Positions 16,944 through 25,291 of a stretch of 64,000 bases of DNA are shown here, in pieces (within the stretch, counting starts at the first letter, position 1; each line of letters starts with the position of its first letter). Below the pieces are notes generated by a model. It was not told where the DNA came from and did no database searches. It saw nothing but the letters and a program-made list of their open reading frames with translations. Origin of the DNA: Nocardia grenadensis NBRC 108939 (GTDB lineage: Bacteria; Actinomycetota; Actinomycetes; Mycobacteriales; Mycobacteriaceae). A program made the position numbers and the translations under genes. Location: NCBI RefSeq assembly GCF_001613445.1, contig NZ_BDCJ01000024.1:1-64000 (forward strand). Reading direction: 5' to 3'.

Positions 16944-17468
16944 ATGAGTCATGAAGTGCCACCGGCCGACGAACGGCCGGATCGCCGAAAGAAACGGTGT
17001 CGTGAGCCCGGACGGAAGCCTGACGGGGCCGATCGATCAGTAGACTACCGACCAACGAGAGGACCACTCCAGATGTCGATCGAGAACCGCCTTGCTGTCC
17101 TGGAGGCCCAGGTCGTGCAGATCATCAACGAGCGGGATCGGGAGCCGGAATCGGTCCGGGCCCTGCGAGCTCGGATCGACAGCAATCACAATGCGGTCCT
17201 GGGCGAACTCGGCAGTCTGCACGCGGATGTCCAAGATCTTCGGACCGGCCAGGCCCGGCTCGAGGCCGGGCAGACGAAGCTGCGTGGCGATGTCCAGGAG
17301 TTGCGTGGTGGTGTCCAGGAGTTGCGTGGTGGTGTCCAGGAGTTGCGTGGGAATGTCCAGGAGTTGCGTGGGAATGTCCAGGAGCTGCGCGGCGAGGTCC
17401 GCGAGCTACGCAGCGGCCAGCAAGCCGTCATGGACAGCCTTGCGGAGATCTTGGCGAAACTGCAGTAA
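16944..17468 (+). CDS. Coiled-coil protein with heptad repeats
   Basis: A 174-residue protein with no membrane segment. A basic N-terminal tail (to about 40) leads into a coiled coil from about residue 45 to the end. From 17280 six heptads of type LRGxVQE repeat almost exactly, putting V and L at core a/d positions. Two starts have good ribosome-binding sites: ATG 16944 (AGGGGGA) and ATG 17073 (GAGAGGA), so a 131-residue short form may exist. I recognise no family and assign no function. Confidence 0.7.
   Translation: MSHEVPPADERPDRRKKRCREPGRKPDGADRSVDYRPTRGPLQMSIENRLAVLEAQVVQIINERDREPESVRALRARIDSNHNAVLGELGSLHADVQDLRTGQARLEAGQTKLRGDVQELRGGVQELRGGVQELRGNVQELRGNVQELRGEVRELRSGQQAVMDSLAEILAKLQ
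17280..17405 (+). repeat. Six 21-bp tandem repeats encoding heptads
   Basis: Units start at 17280, 17301, 17322, 17343, 17364 and 17385. Units 2 and 3 are identical, as are units 4 and 5. Because 21 bp equals one coiled-coil heptad, gain or loss of units keeps frame and changes only coil length. Confidence 0.9.
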
Positions 17469-17546
17469 CGAGCGGATCGTCTCGCCCGGGAGCGGGCGGT
17501 GGCGGCATCGACGCGAGCCCGGCGCCTGCCGGGCCCGGTACTCTGC

Positions 17547-18074
17547 TCAGGCGCTCAGCAGCATGGCCAGCACGGCGGTATCGGGGTCGCTGATCGGGTT
17601 CAGCCCGACCCGGCTCACCAGCGAGGTCACGGTACCGTCCGCTTCCGCCTCGGCCCAGGCCGCGCGGTGTTCGAGGCCCAGGTGAGGCAGGCCCGGCAGC
17701 AGTACGCACCCGGAGGCAGCGCCGGTGCACTCGGGCAGGGACGGATTGGTCTCCGCCGGCGGGTGCAACATGAACAGGGCGGGCGGAATGTGCTCGGCGA
17801 ACCGGCCGGGCCGCACCCCGTCCTCGCCGAGAACCGGCCCCTCGGCGATCACCAGGCCGACGGTATCCGGCTCCGGCTCGTCGGGTAGTTCCTCGCGGAC
17901 CCCGAAAACGGTGGAGGTGGTCAGCAGGCCGGGCATGGATGCCACCCGTACGGCGAGCACCAGCAGCTGCGACCACTCTTTGGTGGTGGCGGGCCAGCGT
18001 CCGGAGATGACGAATCCGCGTAGCGTGCCGCCGGCGTGGAACGGCGTGACGCCGATCGGTCCGTTGCTGCGCAT
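17547..18074 (-). CDS. Hypothetical soluble protein
   Basis: A 175-residue protein with no signal peptide or transmembrane segment. It opens MRSNGPIGVTPFHAGGTLRGFVISGRWPATTKEWSQ and has an acidic middle (REELPDEPEPDTVGLVIAEGP). I do not recognise the family. The ATG at 18074 is preferred over the frame opening at 18164 because the upstream residues are arginine/cysteine-rich and not protein-like. It converges with the coiled-coil gene. Confidence 0.6.
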   Translation of the reverse strand: MRSNGPIGVTPFHAGGTLRGFVISGRWPATTKEWSQLLVLAVRVASMPGLLTTSTVFGVREELPDEPEPDTVGLVIAEGPVLGEDGVRPGRFAEHIPPALFMLHPPAETNPSLPECTGAASGCVLLPGLPHLGLEHRAAWAEAEADGTVTSLVSRVGLNPISDPDTAVLAMLLSA

Positions 18075-18201
18075 GAGGCCTCCCGTGCGTAACCGGGGGC
18101 GGCTTTGCCCGTCCTCGAACTGTCGTGGAAGAAGAGGATCGCGCATAAGGCATCTGGCACACAAGTATTAGAGAGTGCCAATTCGGGCAGAAGAGGCAAA
18201 A

Positions 18202-18229
18202 GACCCGCGGGCTCGACGGCCCGCGGGTC
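18202..18229 (-). terminator. Rho-independent terminator of sodA
   Basis: A perfect 11-bp stem (18202-18212 with 18219-18229) with a 6-base loop. On the minus strand it is followed at once by TTTTGCC. It lies 18 bases after the sodA stop, so it is a textbook intrinsic terminator. Confidence 0.9.
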
Positions 18230-18247
18230 CTGCGTGAATTCGGTCGC

Positions 18248-18871
18248 TCAGCCGAAGATGAGGCCCTGCGCCTGGCTGGTGGCCTTGGCGAAACGCTCCT
18301 GGACGTCGGCCCAGTTGACCACGTTCCAGAAGGCCTTCACATAGTCGGCCTTGACGTTCTTGTACTGCAGGTAGAAGGCGTGCTCCCACATATCGACCTG
18401 CAGCAGCGGGATGATGCCGAGCGGCACATTGGCCTGCTGGTCGTAGAGCTGGAAGGTCAGCAGCTTCCGGCCCAGGGTATCGTAACCGAGCACCGCCCAG
18501 CCCGAACCCTGCAGTCCGTTGGCGGCAGCGGTGAACTGCGCCCGGAACTTGTCGAAGGAGCCGAACTGATCGTCGATGGCGGCGGCCAGTTCACCGGTCG
18601 GCTTGTCGCCACCGTTGGGGGAGAGATTCTTCCACCAGATGGAGTGGTTGACATGGCCACCGAGGTGGAAGGCGAGGTTCTTCTCGTGCAAGAAGATGGC
18701 GCCGTGATCATCGGCTTCACGCGCGGCTTCGAGCTTCTCCAGCGCGGTGTTCACTCCGGCGACATAGGTCGCGTGGTGCTTGGAGTGGTGAATCTCGTTG
18801 ATCTGCCCGGAGATATGCGGCTCCAGGGCGCCGTAGTCGTAATCCAGATCTGGCAGCGTGTACTCAGCCAC
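18248..18871 (-). CDS. sodA: Superoxide dismutase, Fe/Mn type
   Basis: 207 residues. Metal ligands are His28 (IHHSKHH), His76 (GGHVNHS), Asp160 and His164 (DMWEHAFYLQYKN). Gly72 beside the second ligand and Gln145/Gln146 (YDQQANV) are closer to Mn-type than Fe-type enzymes. It dismutates superoxide; mycobacterial homologues are exported without a classical signal, and none is seen here. The start is GTG at 18871, eight bases behind GGAAGG. It is monocistronic with its own terminator. Confidence 0.95.
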   Translation of the reverse strand: MAEYTLPDLDYDYGALEPHISGQINEIHHSKHHATYVAGVNTALEKLEAAREADDHGAIFLHEKNLAFHLGGHVNHSIWWKNLSPNGGDKPTGELAAAIDDQFGSFDKFRAQFTAAANGLQGSGWAVLGYDTLGRKLLTFQLYDQQANVPLGIIPLLQVDMWEHAFYLQYKNVKADYVKAFWNVVNWADVQERFAKATSQAQGLIFG

Positions 18872-19173
18872 GAATGTCCCTTCCTTGTCGGGTCGAGTGC
18901 GTCCTGTACGGGATGCTCCCGACCATTCGTACACCCGATCGGTCCAACTCGCCCCGACGCCCCACCATTCCACATCGGGTCGGAACCGACCATTCGAGAT
19001 CGACCGGCGCCTCCCACGCGGCTCGGTGAAACCTGCTTCGGAGCGGTACGAAGTCGACGCCGCACCCCTGCGCCGAGCCGCGGGGTGCGGCGTCGCGCCC
19101 GTCACCAGCCGACTCCGTCGCCGCCCATCCGGATCCGGTCGATACACAGCTCGGGAGTGTCCGCGCGCGAGCG

Positions 19174-19812
19174 CTACAGCGGGGGCGCGATACCGGGATG
19201 GGTGGCCCGGGGATCGCCTTTGGCATGGGCATCCCACCAGCGTTCGGACCCGGCGACCAGCTCCGGCAGTGGAACTTTCCGGCCCCCGGTGGTCTGTGCG
19301 GTGACGGTATCGAACCACACCCGGATATCGAGGGCCCGGGGATCGACGCCCTCCTCCTGGGAGAACTCCAGCACGTGCCGGGCGATCCGGGTGTCGATGG
19401 TGGTGTCGAAACTGAGCAGCTCACTCCACAGGGTCCAGCCGCTGTCGTCCAGATCGACGAACTCCCAGCCGTGCAGGCGGCTACCGCCGAAACTCGCGAC
19501 GGCAGCGGGTAGTCCCGGCAGCTCCAGCGGCAGGACCCGCGGCTCCAGATCGTCCCACCGCTGTATCCGCAACGATGCGGCAATCCTGGTGACTCCCTGG
19601 AACACCAGCCGAACCCGCCGGCAACCGGTTCCGGATTCCGGATGTTCTTCCGATATGCCGGAAATTTGCTCCGGTAGGCTCAGTATCTCCAGATCGAGCT
19701 CCAGTCGTCCGGCCTCGGAATCGATTTCCAATCCCAGACATCCGGCCTCCGACAGCGCCTTGTCGAGGCCGGCCGCGTCCAATTCGTCGAGTAACCCCCT
19801 GGTGGATGTCAT
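19174..19812 (-). CDS. Hypothetical soluble protein
   Basis: A 212-residue acidic protein without membrane segments: LLDELDAAGLDKALSEAGCLGLEIDSEAGRLELDLEIL, then RRVRLVFQGVTRIAASLRI and GWEFVDLDDSGWTLWSELLSFD. The beta-rich middle resembles small immunity or chaperone-like domains, but no family is recognised. It stands alone, with a 300-base gap before sodA and a 492-base gap upstream. Confidence 0.65.
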   Translation of the reverse strand: MTSTRGLLDELDAAGLDKALSEAGCLGLEIDSEAGRLELDLEILSLPEQISGISEEHPESGTGCRRVRLVFQGVTRIAASLRIQRWDDLEPRVLPLELPGLPAAVASFGGSRLHGWEFVDLDDSGWTLWSELLSFDTTIDTRIARHVLEFSQEEGVDPRALDIRVWFDTVTAQTTGGRKVPLPELVAGSERWWDAHAKGDPRATHPGIAPPL

Positions 19813-20304
19813 GGCGCCAGGTTACCGATGTTATGGCCGGGAACAGGGGATTTCGTCGATTTCCGGTTCCGGTGGAACCGATCCGGGGTCCTCCGCGTCC
19901 AACTCGATATCGGGTCACGCAACGGCGCGTGACCCGATCGAGTGGCCGGGCGGCCGCTCCGGGATTTTTGGAGGGGAGTACCGGATCGGCCGTACGGTTG
20001 TGCCGTTACTGCAGGTCAGTGGGTACTTCTTGAGGTACCTGGGATATTGGTGCGCTGAATGATAGCTGATACCAGTGGATTTCGTGATGACTTATGCACA
20101 TAACTCATGAAAAAATTGCCGGCGCGGCGTCGGCTCCGGTTGGTAACGAGGGGGTCGATCACGGTCCGCGAATATGTCGCATCGTCCGGCGTGTCGGCGT
20201 CGGCGACGCCCGGCCGACCGGCTCCGGGCGTGCGGGCCCGGCCCGAGAATCCGCTCCCATGAGAGCCGGGCAGCCGCCGAGGTGGTTATGGCAGGATCAA
20301 AGGG
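19813..20304. other. Long divergent intergenic region with a 12-bp palindrome
   Basis: A 492-base spacer between two diverging genes. It contains a perfect 12-bp inverted repeat ATCGGGTCACGC / GCGTGACCCGAT (19909-19920 and 19927-19938, 6-base loop) and an unusually AT-rich patch at 20040-20115. A 51-codon ORF at 20107-20262 begins MKKLPARRRLRLV but shows no further coding sign. The region could hold a small RNA or an operator. Confidence 0.5.
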
Positions 20305-20670
20305 GTGACGAGCTTCGGAGTCCCGTCGGTACCGGTGGAAGCCGTACCCACTGAATTGGACCATCCGCACGGGGAGGCGGCTGCCGCCGCCATCCTGCTC
20401 GATGTGCGCGAAGACGACGAATGGCAGTTGGGCCACGCACCCGGCGCCGTGCATATTCCGCTTGTGGACGTTCCGGCACGCTACGGCGAACTGGACCCCG
20501 ACGCCGATCTGTACGTTGTCTGCCGCCAGGGTGGCCGTTCGCTGGAGGCCGTGAAGTTTCTCGCGAGCGTGGGTTATGAAGCGGTGAACGTGGCAGGCGG
20601 GATGGTGGCCTGGCAGCACACCGGTCGTCCACTGGCCACCGAGGGTGACGAGCCCGCGAAGATCTACTGA
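20305..20670 (+). CDS. Rhodanese-domain sulfurtransferase
   Basis: 121 residues forming one rhodanese domain: LLDVREDDEW (31-40), GHAPGAVHIPL (43-53), and the active-site loop VVCRQGGRS with catalytic Cys73. GlpE-like single-domain rhodaneses move sulfane sulfur to acceptors in the cytosol. It starts at GTG 20305 and is 18 bases upstream of the DUF4328 gene, with which it is probably co-transcribed. Confidence 0.92.
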   Translation: MTSFGVPSVPVEAVPTELDHPHGEAAAAAILLDVREDDEWQLGHAPGAVHIPLVDVPARYGELDPDADLYVVCRQGGRSLEAVKFLASVGYEAVNVAGGMVAWQHTGRPLATEGDEPAKIY

Positions 20671-20688
20671 CGAAAAGCGAGGTGCGCG

Positions 20689-21738
20689 GTGAGTACGGTG
20701 GTGCAGCCATGTGCCCGCTGCGGTACACGCTGGGCGGTGCAGGGTCCGCCGATGCACTGGTGCCCGCGTTGCCGCGGGGTACTGCTCTCGCCGGGGCCGA
20801 TCGATGCCCCGCCGGAACGCCGTAACTACCGCTGGGTCGCACGCCGTCCCGGCCGGGCCGGCCGCCCGTCCCGGGGTGCGGCCACCGGTGGTCCGAACAC
20901 CGAGACCCCGCACTACTCGGAGGTCCCGCGCTGGGGTCTGCGGGATCGGCCCGCCCCGGACCGCGAAGCGGACCGGCACCGTCCGCTCGGCACGCTGACC
21001 CGCTGGACGCACGCCGCCCTCTTCGCCACGGCCGTACTGTTCGCGGTATCCGCCGTGGCCGAAACGGTGCGCTACCTGCTCCTGTTGCGCAACCGCACCC
21101 GCCTCATCGAACCGCCGCTGCTGTGGTTCTCCGATGCCCTGGTCAACACGGCGGCGCTGTTCGCGCTGATCATGGCCCTCGTCGCCGCGGTGGCGACGCT
21201 CGGGTGGCTGATCGAGGTCCGGCGCGCCGCTTTCGCCTCGGCCGGTCGCCGCGACCCCCGCTCGCCACGCATACTCGCGCTGGGCTGCCTGATCCCGGTG
21301 GTCAACCTGGTCTGGCCCGGGGTGTTCCTCACCGAGGTGGTGGCCGGCCGTACCGACCCGCGGGCCCGGATCGTTGTCCGCATCTGGTGGGCGGCGTGGG
21401 TGTTCGGCGGGCTGGTCACCGTCGCGGCGCTGTACTGGCGGACCGCGGACTCGCTACAGGCGAAGGCCGACGGTGTGCTCTTCACCGCATTCACCGACGC
21501 GGTGGCCGCCGCCGTCGCGGTGCTGACGTTATGGGTCGTACGCACGTTGGAGGGCCGCGACCTGCGCGGTCGCAGCCGGCTCGCTCAGCGCTGGGTGGTC
21601 GCCGTCGACCCGGCCCCACCGTTGATCGAACCGGTGCACCCGGGGACGACCGCTACGGTGAGCACCGCGGCGGACGCCGACAGCGCCGATTCCCCCGACG
21701 GCGCCGATCGAGCACCACAGGAGGTTGTGGCCAAGTGA
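20689..21738 (+). CDS. DUF4328 membrane protein with N-terminal zinc ribbon
   Basis: 349 residues. CARCGTRW...WCPRCRG (residues 8-31) is a two-CxxC zinc-ribbon-like knuckle, followed by a basic disordered linker and about six helices of the DUF4328 type (SPRILALGCLIPVVNLVWPGVFLTEV, IRIWWAAWVFGGLVTVAAL-like). The C-terminus is acidic and Ala/Asp rich. Function is unknown. Its stop overlaps the GTG start of the phosphodiesterase by three bases; M. tuberculosis has a membrane protein in the equivalent place beside glpQ1. Confidence 0.85.
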   Translation: MSTVVQPCARCGTRWAVQGPPMHWCPRCRGVLLSPGPIDAPPERRNYRWVARRPGRAGRPSRGAATGGPNTETPHYSEVPRWGLRDRPAPDREADRHRPLGTLTRWTHAALFATAVLFAVSAVAETVRYLLLLRNRTRLIEPPLLWFSDALVNTAALFALIMALVAAVATLGWLIEVRRAAFASAGRRDPRSPRILALGCLIPVVNLVWPGVFLTEVVAGRTDPRARIVVRIWWAAWVFGGLVTVAALYWRTADSLQAKADGVLFTAFTDAVAAAVAVLTLWVVRTLEGRDLRGRSRLAQRWVVAVDPAPPLIEPVHPGTTATVSTAADADSADSPDGADRAPQEVVAK

Positions 21739-22520
21739 GCGAGGGCACTGACCAGTCGGTCCAGAACGGCCGTGCGCCGTTCGTGGTCGCGCACCGAGGT
21801 GCCTCGGCGGCGCGCCCCGAGCACACCCTGGCGGCCTACGAACTGGCTCTGGAGGAGGGCGCCGACGGGGTGGAATGCGACGTCCGGCTCACCCGCGACG
21901 GACATCTGGTGTGCGTGCACGATCGAACGGTGGACCGTACCTCCACCGGCAGCGGCCTGGTCAGCGAACTGACGCTGGCCGAACTGAAGGATCTCGACTT
22001 CGGTGACGGCGCCACGACCGGGGTTCTCACCCTCGGCGAACTGATCGAGTTGGTACTGGATTGGCGCAGCCGGCCGACGAAACTGTTCATCGAGACCAAA
22101 CACCCGGTTCGGTACGGCTCCCTGGTGGAGAACAAGGTGCTGGCGGAACTGCAGCGCTTCGGGATCGCCACCCCGGCCTCGGCGGCCCATTCCCGTGCGG
22201 TGGTGATGTCGTTCGCCGCCACCGCGGTCTGGCGGATCCGCCGCGCGGCGCCGCTGCTGCCCACCGTGTTGCTGGGGGAATCGTCGCGCTATCTGGGTGG
22301 CAGTGCGGCGACGACCGTCGGGGCGACCGCGGTGGGCCCGTCGGTGAAAACTCTGCGCGAACACCCGGATCTGGTCGACAAGGCGGCCGCGGCGGGCCGG
22401 GCCACCTACTGCTGGACGGTCGATGAACCCGACGATATGCAGTTGTGCGCTGACCTCGGCGTGAGCTGGGTGGCGACCAATCATCCCGGCCGCGCGAAAG
22501 CCGTGCTGGCCAACAGTTGA
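21735..22520 (+). CDS. Glycerophosphodiester phosphodiesterase
   Basis: 261 residues of the GDPD TIM barrel: VAHRGASAARPEHTLAAYELA near the N-terminus, GADGVECDVRLTRDGHLVCVHD with the catalytic Glu/Asp/His, KLFIETKHP and TVDEPDDMQLCADLGVSWVATNHPG. It hydrolyses glycerophosphodiesters to glycerol-3-phosphate. No signal peptide, so it is cytosolic. The start is GTG 21735, overlapping the upstream stop, which indicates translational coupling. Confidence 0.93.
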   Translation: MSEGTDQSVQNGRAPFVVAHRGASAARPEHTLAAYELALEEGADGVECDVRLTRDGHLVCVHDRTVDRTSTGSGLVSELTLAELKDLDFGDGATTGVLTLGELIELVLDWRSRPTKLFIETKHPVRYGSLVENKVLAELQRFGIATPASAAHSRAVVMSFAATAVWRIRRAAPLLPTVLLGESSRYLGGSAATTVGATAVGPSVKTLREHPDLVDKAAAAGRATYCWTVDEPDDMQLCADLGVSWVATNHPGRAKAVLANS

Positions 22521-22571
22521 AGGGTGTGGCCTGCGGCTGATCCGGTGTGGTGCCGTGTAGTTTGACCAGCC

Positions 22572-23492
22572 GTGGGTAAGAGCAAACGCAATAGTCCGAA
22601 ACCCGGCGGCAACCGGGCCCAGCGTCTGGCCGAACGCCGGGCGGCGTTGCAGGAGAACGAACAGGCCGTGGTCCGGCCGTTCGAGGGCCTGGCCGCCGAA
22701 TGCGATCTGGTCGCGCTGCGGGAGTTCGTGCCGTCGGCGACTGCCGAGCTGAAGCTGGCCGACGGTGTCGCCGCCGAACGTGCCGTGGTGCTGGCCACTG
22801 TGCTCCCGGGCGCGGTCTCCGCGCTGGTGCGGGCCGGGGATTCGCCGACCGGTTACGTCGGCGTGCAGGTGCAGACGCCGAGTTCGGATCCGGGCGCCGA
22901 TATCGCCGCCTCCATCCTGTGGACCCAGTCGGCGGACCCGGGCGATTCGCTGGCCGTCGCACACGCCGCGCCCGGCGGCCCCACGCTGGCCGATGTGCTG
23001 GTGGCCGACGCCGCGCTCGAACTGACTGTGCACCAGGACTTCGACTGGTGGGTGCCTGAGGGTGTGCAGCCCGATCCGCAGATCGCCGCGACCATCGAAC
23101 AGGCGAAACAGGCCATCATGCCTTCGGATCGGCTGGATCTCGGAGCGGAAGCGATCGGGGCCCCCTGGTGGGTCGACGCCGGGGACAAAGCCCACCTGCG
23201 CTGGGTCCGACCGGAATCCGAAGACGACCTGATGCTGGCGCTCGCGCGTTTGCACGCCGCCGGCGGATTACATCTCGGGGAAGGTTCGCGGTTCGCGGGC
23301 TCCTTCCGCACCCATGGCCTACTGGTGCCGGTGTTCGATCTCGACCCGGATCGGCATGTGAGCGAATGGCGTTCCCCGGCAGTGGAGTTCGGGGCCCGGC
23401 TGGCCGACGCACTGGCGGTGGACACCCCCCTGACCTCGGAGCAACGGCGCTCGCGGGATGGGCTGCGGTCGCGGCAGGTCACCCTCCGCTGA
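22572..23492 (+). CDS. DUF5926 family protein
   Basis: 306 residues: basic N-terminus MGKSKRNSPKPGGNRAQRLAERR, then the conserved segment VVRPFEGLAAECDLVALREFVPSA typical of actinobacterial DUF5926. It is soluble, with no catalytic motif that I recognise. It begins 51 bases after the phosphodiesterase stop and probably ends the rhodanese-DUF4328-GDPD transcript. Three hairpins follow it. Confidence 0.85.
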   Translation: MGKSKRNSPKPGGNRAQRLAERRAALQENEQAVVRPFEGLAAECDLVALREFVPSATAELKLADGVAAERAVVLATVLPGAVSALVRAGDSPTGYVGVQVQTPSSDPGADIAASILWTQSADPGDSLAVAHAAPGGPTLADVLVADAALELTVHQDFDWWVPEGVQPDPQIAATIEQAKQAIMPSDRLDLGAEAIGAPWWVDAGDKAHLRWVRPESEDDLMLALARLHAAGGLHLGEGSRFAGSFRTHGLLVPVFDLDPDRHVSEWRSPAVEFGARLADALAVDTPLTSEQRRSRDGLRSRQVTLR

Positions 23493-23759
23493 ATAAACCG
23501 GAGTATTTTTAGAAAAACTCTTCTTTCCGGCGGCGATCTCGGCTAAGTTTCAGAGGTCGCCGTTTCTGGAACCCCCCGGCGACGCAACGTCAGCCGACAC
23601 AACGACCCGGCGCCGGCTGACGTAACGGAGCATCGGCCGCCCGACCTCGGCGCAGTGGGCCGGGACGGCCGATGCTCCAATCATCACCCGGGCCCGCATC
23701 AGCCCGCCCCGGTTCCGACTCACGGAGCTCATCGGCGGGCACACACGGACCGTTACCGA
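23493..23759. other. Convergent spacer with three consecutive stem-loops
   Basis: Between converging DUF5926 and bfrB lie a 10-bp hairpin (23531-23540 with 23553-23562, one G-U), a 10-bp stem ACGTCAGCCG/CGGCTGACGT (23587-23596 with 23614-23623) and a 13-bp stem (23627-23639 with 23666-23678, 26-base loop). They may act as bidirectional terminators or form a structured RNA. Confidence 0.6.
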
Positions 23760-24311
23760 TCAGACGCTGCCACCGGCGGCCGACGGCGCACCCGAAACCT
23801 TCGACGGGTCACCGCTCATCTCACGCGCGATGAACTCCTCCAGATCGAACAGGTTCGAACCCGCCCGGTCGGCGACGGTGAGCAGGGTGGTCATCTTCGC
23901 CACTTCCTCCACCTGCTCCTTGAGGAACCACTGCATGAACTGCTCGCCCAGGTAGTCGCCCTCCTCGCGGGCCGAACTGGCCAGCTGGACGATCTGATCC
24001 GTGACGGTCTTCTCCTGATCGAGCGCCATGGCGATCGGCTCCCGGGCATTCTCGAAATGCGATTTCGCCGCATCGATGCCCGTGAGATCGACGCTGATGT
24101 CCCGATCCAAGAAGTACTGGACGATCATCATCGCGTGATTGCGTTCCTCCACGGCCTGCGCGTAGAAATGCTTGGCGAGCTGCGGAAGATCGGCATTGTC
24201 GTACCACACCGCGATGGCGATGTACTGGTGCTCGGCATTGAACTCCTGCCGAATTTGGTCGTGTAGTAGGGCGTGGAATTTGCTGCGGGGACTCTCCGGA
24301 TGATTCGACAT
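23760..24311 (-). CDS. bfrB: Bacterial ferritin, ferroxidase-competent
   Basis: 183 residues of the non-haem ferritin family, with the full ferroxidase set: Glu23, Tyr30, Glu56, His59, Glu100 and Gln133. The extended C-terminal tail (SGDPSKVSGAPSAAGGSV) also occurs in mycobacterial BfrB. It stores iron as ferric mineral in a 24-mer shell. It lies 92 bases downstream of a divergent paralogue, and three AAGG-type repeats in that gap may be binding sites for the iron regulator. Confidence 0.95.
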   Translation of the reverse strand: MSNHPESPRSKFHALLHDQIRQEFNAEHQYIAIAVWYDNADLPQLAKHFYAQAVEERNHAMMIVQYFLDRDISVDLTGIDAAKSHFENAREPIAMALDQEKTVTDQIVQLASSAREEGDYLGEQFMQWFLKEQVEEVAKMTTLLTVADRAGSNLFDLEEFIAREMSGDPSKVSGAPSAAGGSV

Positions 24312-24352
24312 ACCTCGACATTAACGCCGAAAAGTAGGACTGTCATCCAAGT

Positions 24353-24407
24353 GCAACCTTATTGAGGATAGTGTTGCCTTATGGAAACAAGGGTAGTGTT
24401 GCCTTAT
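24353..24407 (-). promoter_or_regulatory. Tandem AAGG-n-CCT repeats upstream of bfrB
   Basis: ATAAGGCAACACTA occurs twice on the minus strand (24394-24407 and 24369-24382, 25 bases apart), and a related AATAAGGTTGCAC is at 24352-24364. Each copy matches the IdeR consensus at only about 11-12 of 19 positions. In M. tuberculosis, tandem IdeR boxes activate bfrB, so these are plausible degenerate sites. The first copy overlaps the stop codon of the upstream ferritin gene. Confidence 0.45.
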
Positions 24408-24958
24408 CGATTGTGGCCCGCTCCAGCAATTTTCGGCACGGATTGATTCGCCACGGGAACTGTCGAACGCAACTCCCGGGCCACGAACTCCTCCACGTTC
24501 AGGAGGTTTCCGGCCGCGCGATCCGTCACAGCCAATAGTGTAGACATACCGGCCACCTCCTGTTGCCGGCATTCGAGCAACCAACTCATGAATTGCTCCC
24601 CCGGATAGTCGGACCATTCCCGCGCCAAATGCGCCAGCTCGGTCACCTGATCTGTCGCTGTCTCCTCCCTGGCCAGCAGGAAAGCTATTGCCGCGCGCGG
24701 CGATTCGAAAGTCTGCCGTACCTCCCCCAAGCCCCCGATGGTGATCTCCAGATCTCGATCGATCAGATACTGCACAATTCGCAGCGCATGTTCCCGGTGC
24801 TGTCCCGAACGCACATAACTATGACCGGCCAATTGCGGTAACCGTTGGATCTCGAAGTACACCGCGGCCGACAGATACTGCTGGGAAGCGGTGAGTCCGT
24901 GCCGGACCTGCGCGCGCAACTGGGCGATGAACGGCTGAGCCAGATCGCTGTCGTGCAT
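24404..24958 (-). CDS. Divergent ferritin paralogue lacking ferroxidase ligands
   Basis: 184 residues that align without gaps to the neighbouring BfrB (offset two). Three of six ferroxidase residues are replaced: Glu to Gly21, Glu to His54, Gln to Arg131. Tyr28, His57 and Glu98 remain. The fold-defining segments LPQLAGHSYVRSGQHREHALRIVQYLIDRDL and YPGEQFMSWLLE are intact, so it should still assemble. It may co-assemble with BfrB or have another role. The ATG at 24958 is chosen because alignment to BfrB starts there. Confidence 0.85.
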   Translation of the reverse strand: MHDSDLAQPFIAQLRAQVRHGLTASQQYLSAAVYFEIQRLPQLAGHSYVRSGQHREHALRIVQYLIDRDLEITIGGLGEVRQTFESPRAAIAFLLAREETATDQVTELAHLAREWSDYPGEQFMSWLLECRQQEVAGMSTLLAVTDRAAGNLLNVEEFVARELRSTVPVANQSVPKIAGAGHNR

Positions 24959-25291
24959 ATGATCGACGTTACGGCATTTTTGGCGCCGCCTGCGCCTCAA
25001 CCCTTTGAGGTGTCTCGCGAAAATCGACACATGGGGTCCCGTCGGTGTGGGACGTCGTAGTCGGTATGTGGACCGGTACGCACCACAGAGCATCGCCGGA
25101 ATTCGCCCTGCCTTACGTTTTCGTCTCCGAGTCTGAACACAACGAACGGCGGAGCCCCGCCCGCGACACCGGTGAGACGGGCGGCGAGGACGGCCCTGCC
25201 CCACTCGTGCGGGCGGCCGCGCACCCGGGTGGATACGGGCGAGGGCGAACGACCGTTCGCGCCGTCGAGACGATTCTCGGTGCGCAGGTGC
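24959..25291. other. Intergenic region between LCP gene and ferritin paralogue
   Basis: 333 bases. It holds a small CCTCAA/TTGAGG hairpin (24995-25010) about 40 bases ahead of the ferritin start. No credible ORF, IdeR box or terminator was recognised. Confidence 0.4.

Noticed and set aside
17280..17405. CRISPR-like array
   Set aside because: 21-bp units without spacers, inside an ORF, encoding heptads.
20107..20262. 51-codon ORF MKKLPARRR...
   Set aside because: Has a start but no ribosome-binding site, family match or coding signature; kept only as a note on the intergenic region.
23853..23870. tRNA T-loop-like GGTTCGAA
   Set aside because: Lies inside bfrB with no cloverleaf around it; no tRNA found in the window.
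24997..25224. 75-codon minus ORF upstream of the ferritin paralogue
   Set aside because: No homology, poor start context, translation unlike a folded protein.
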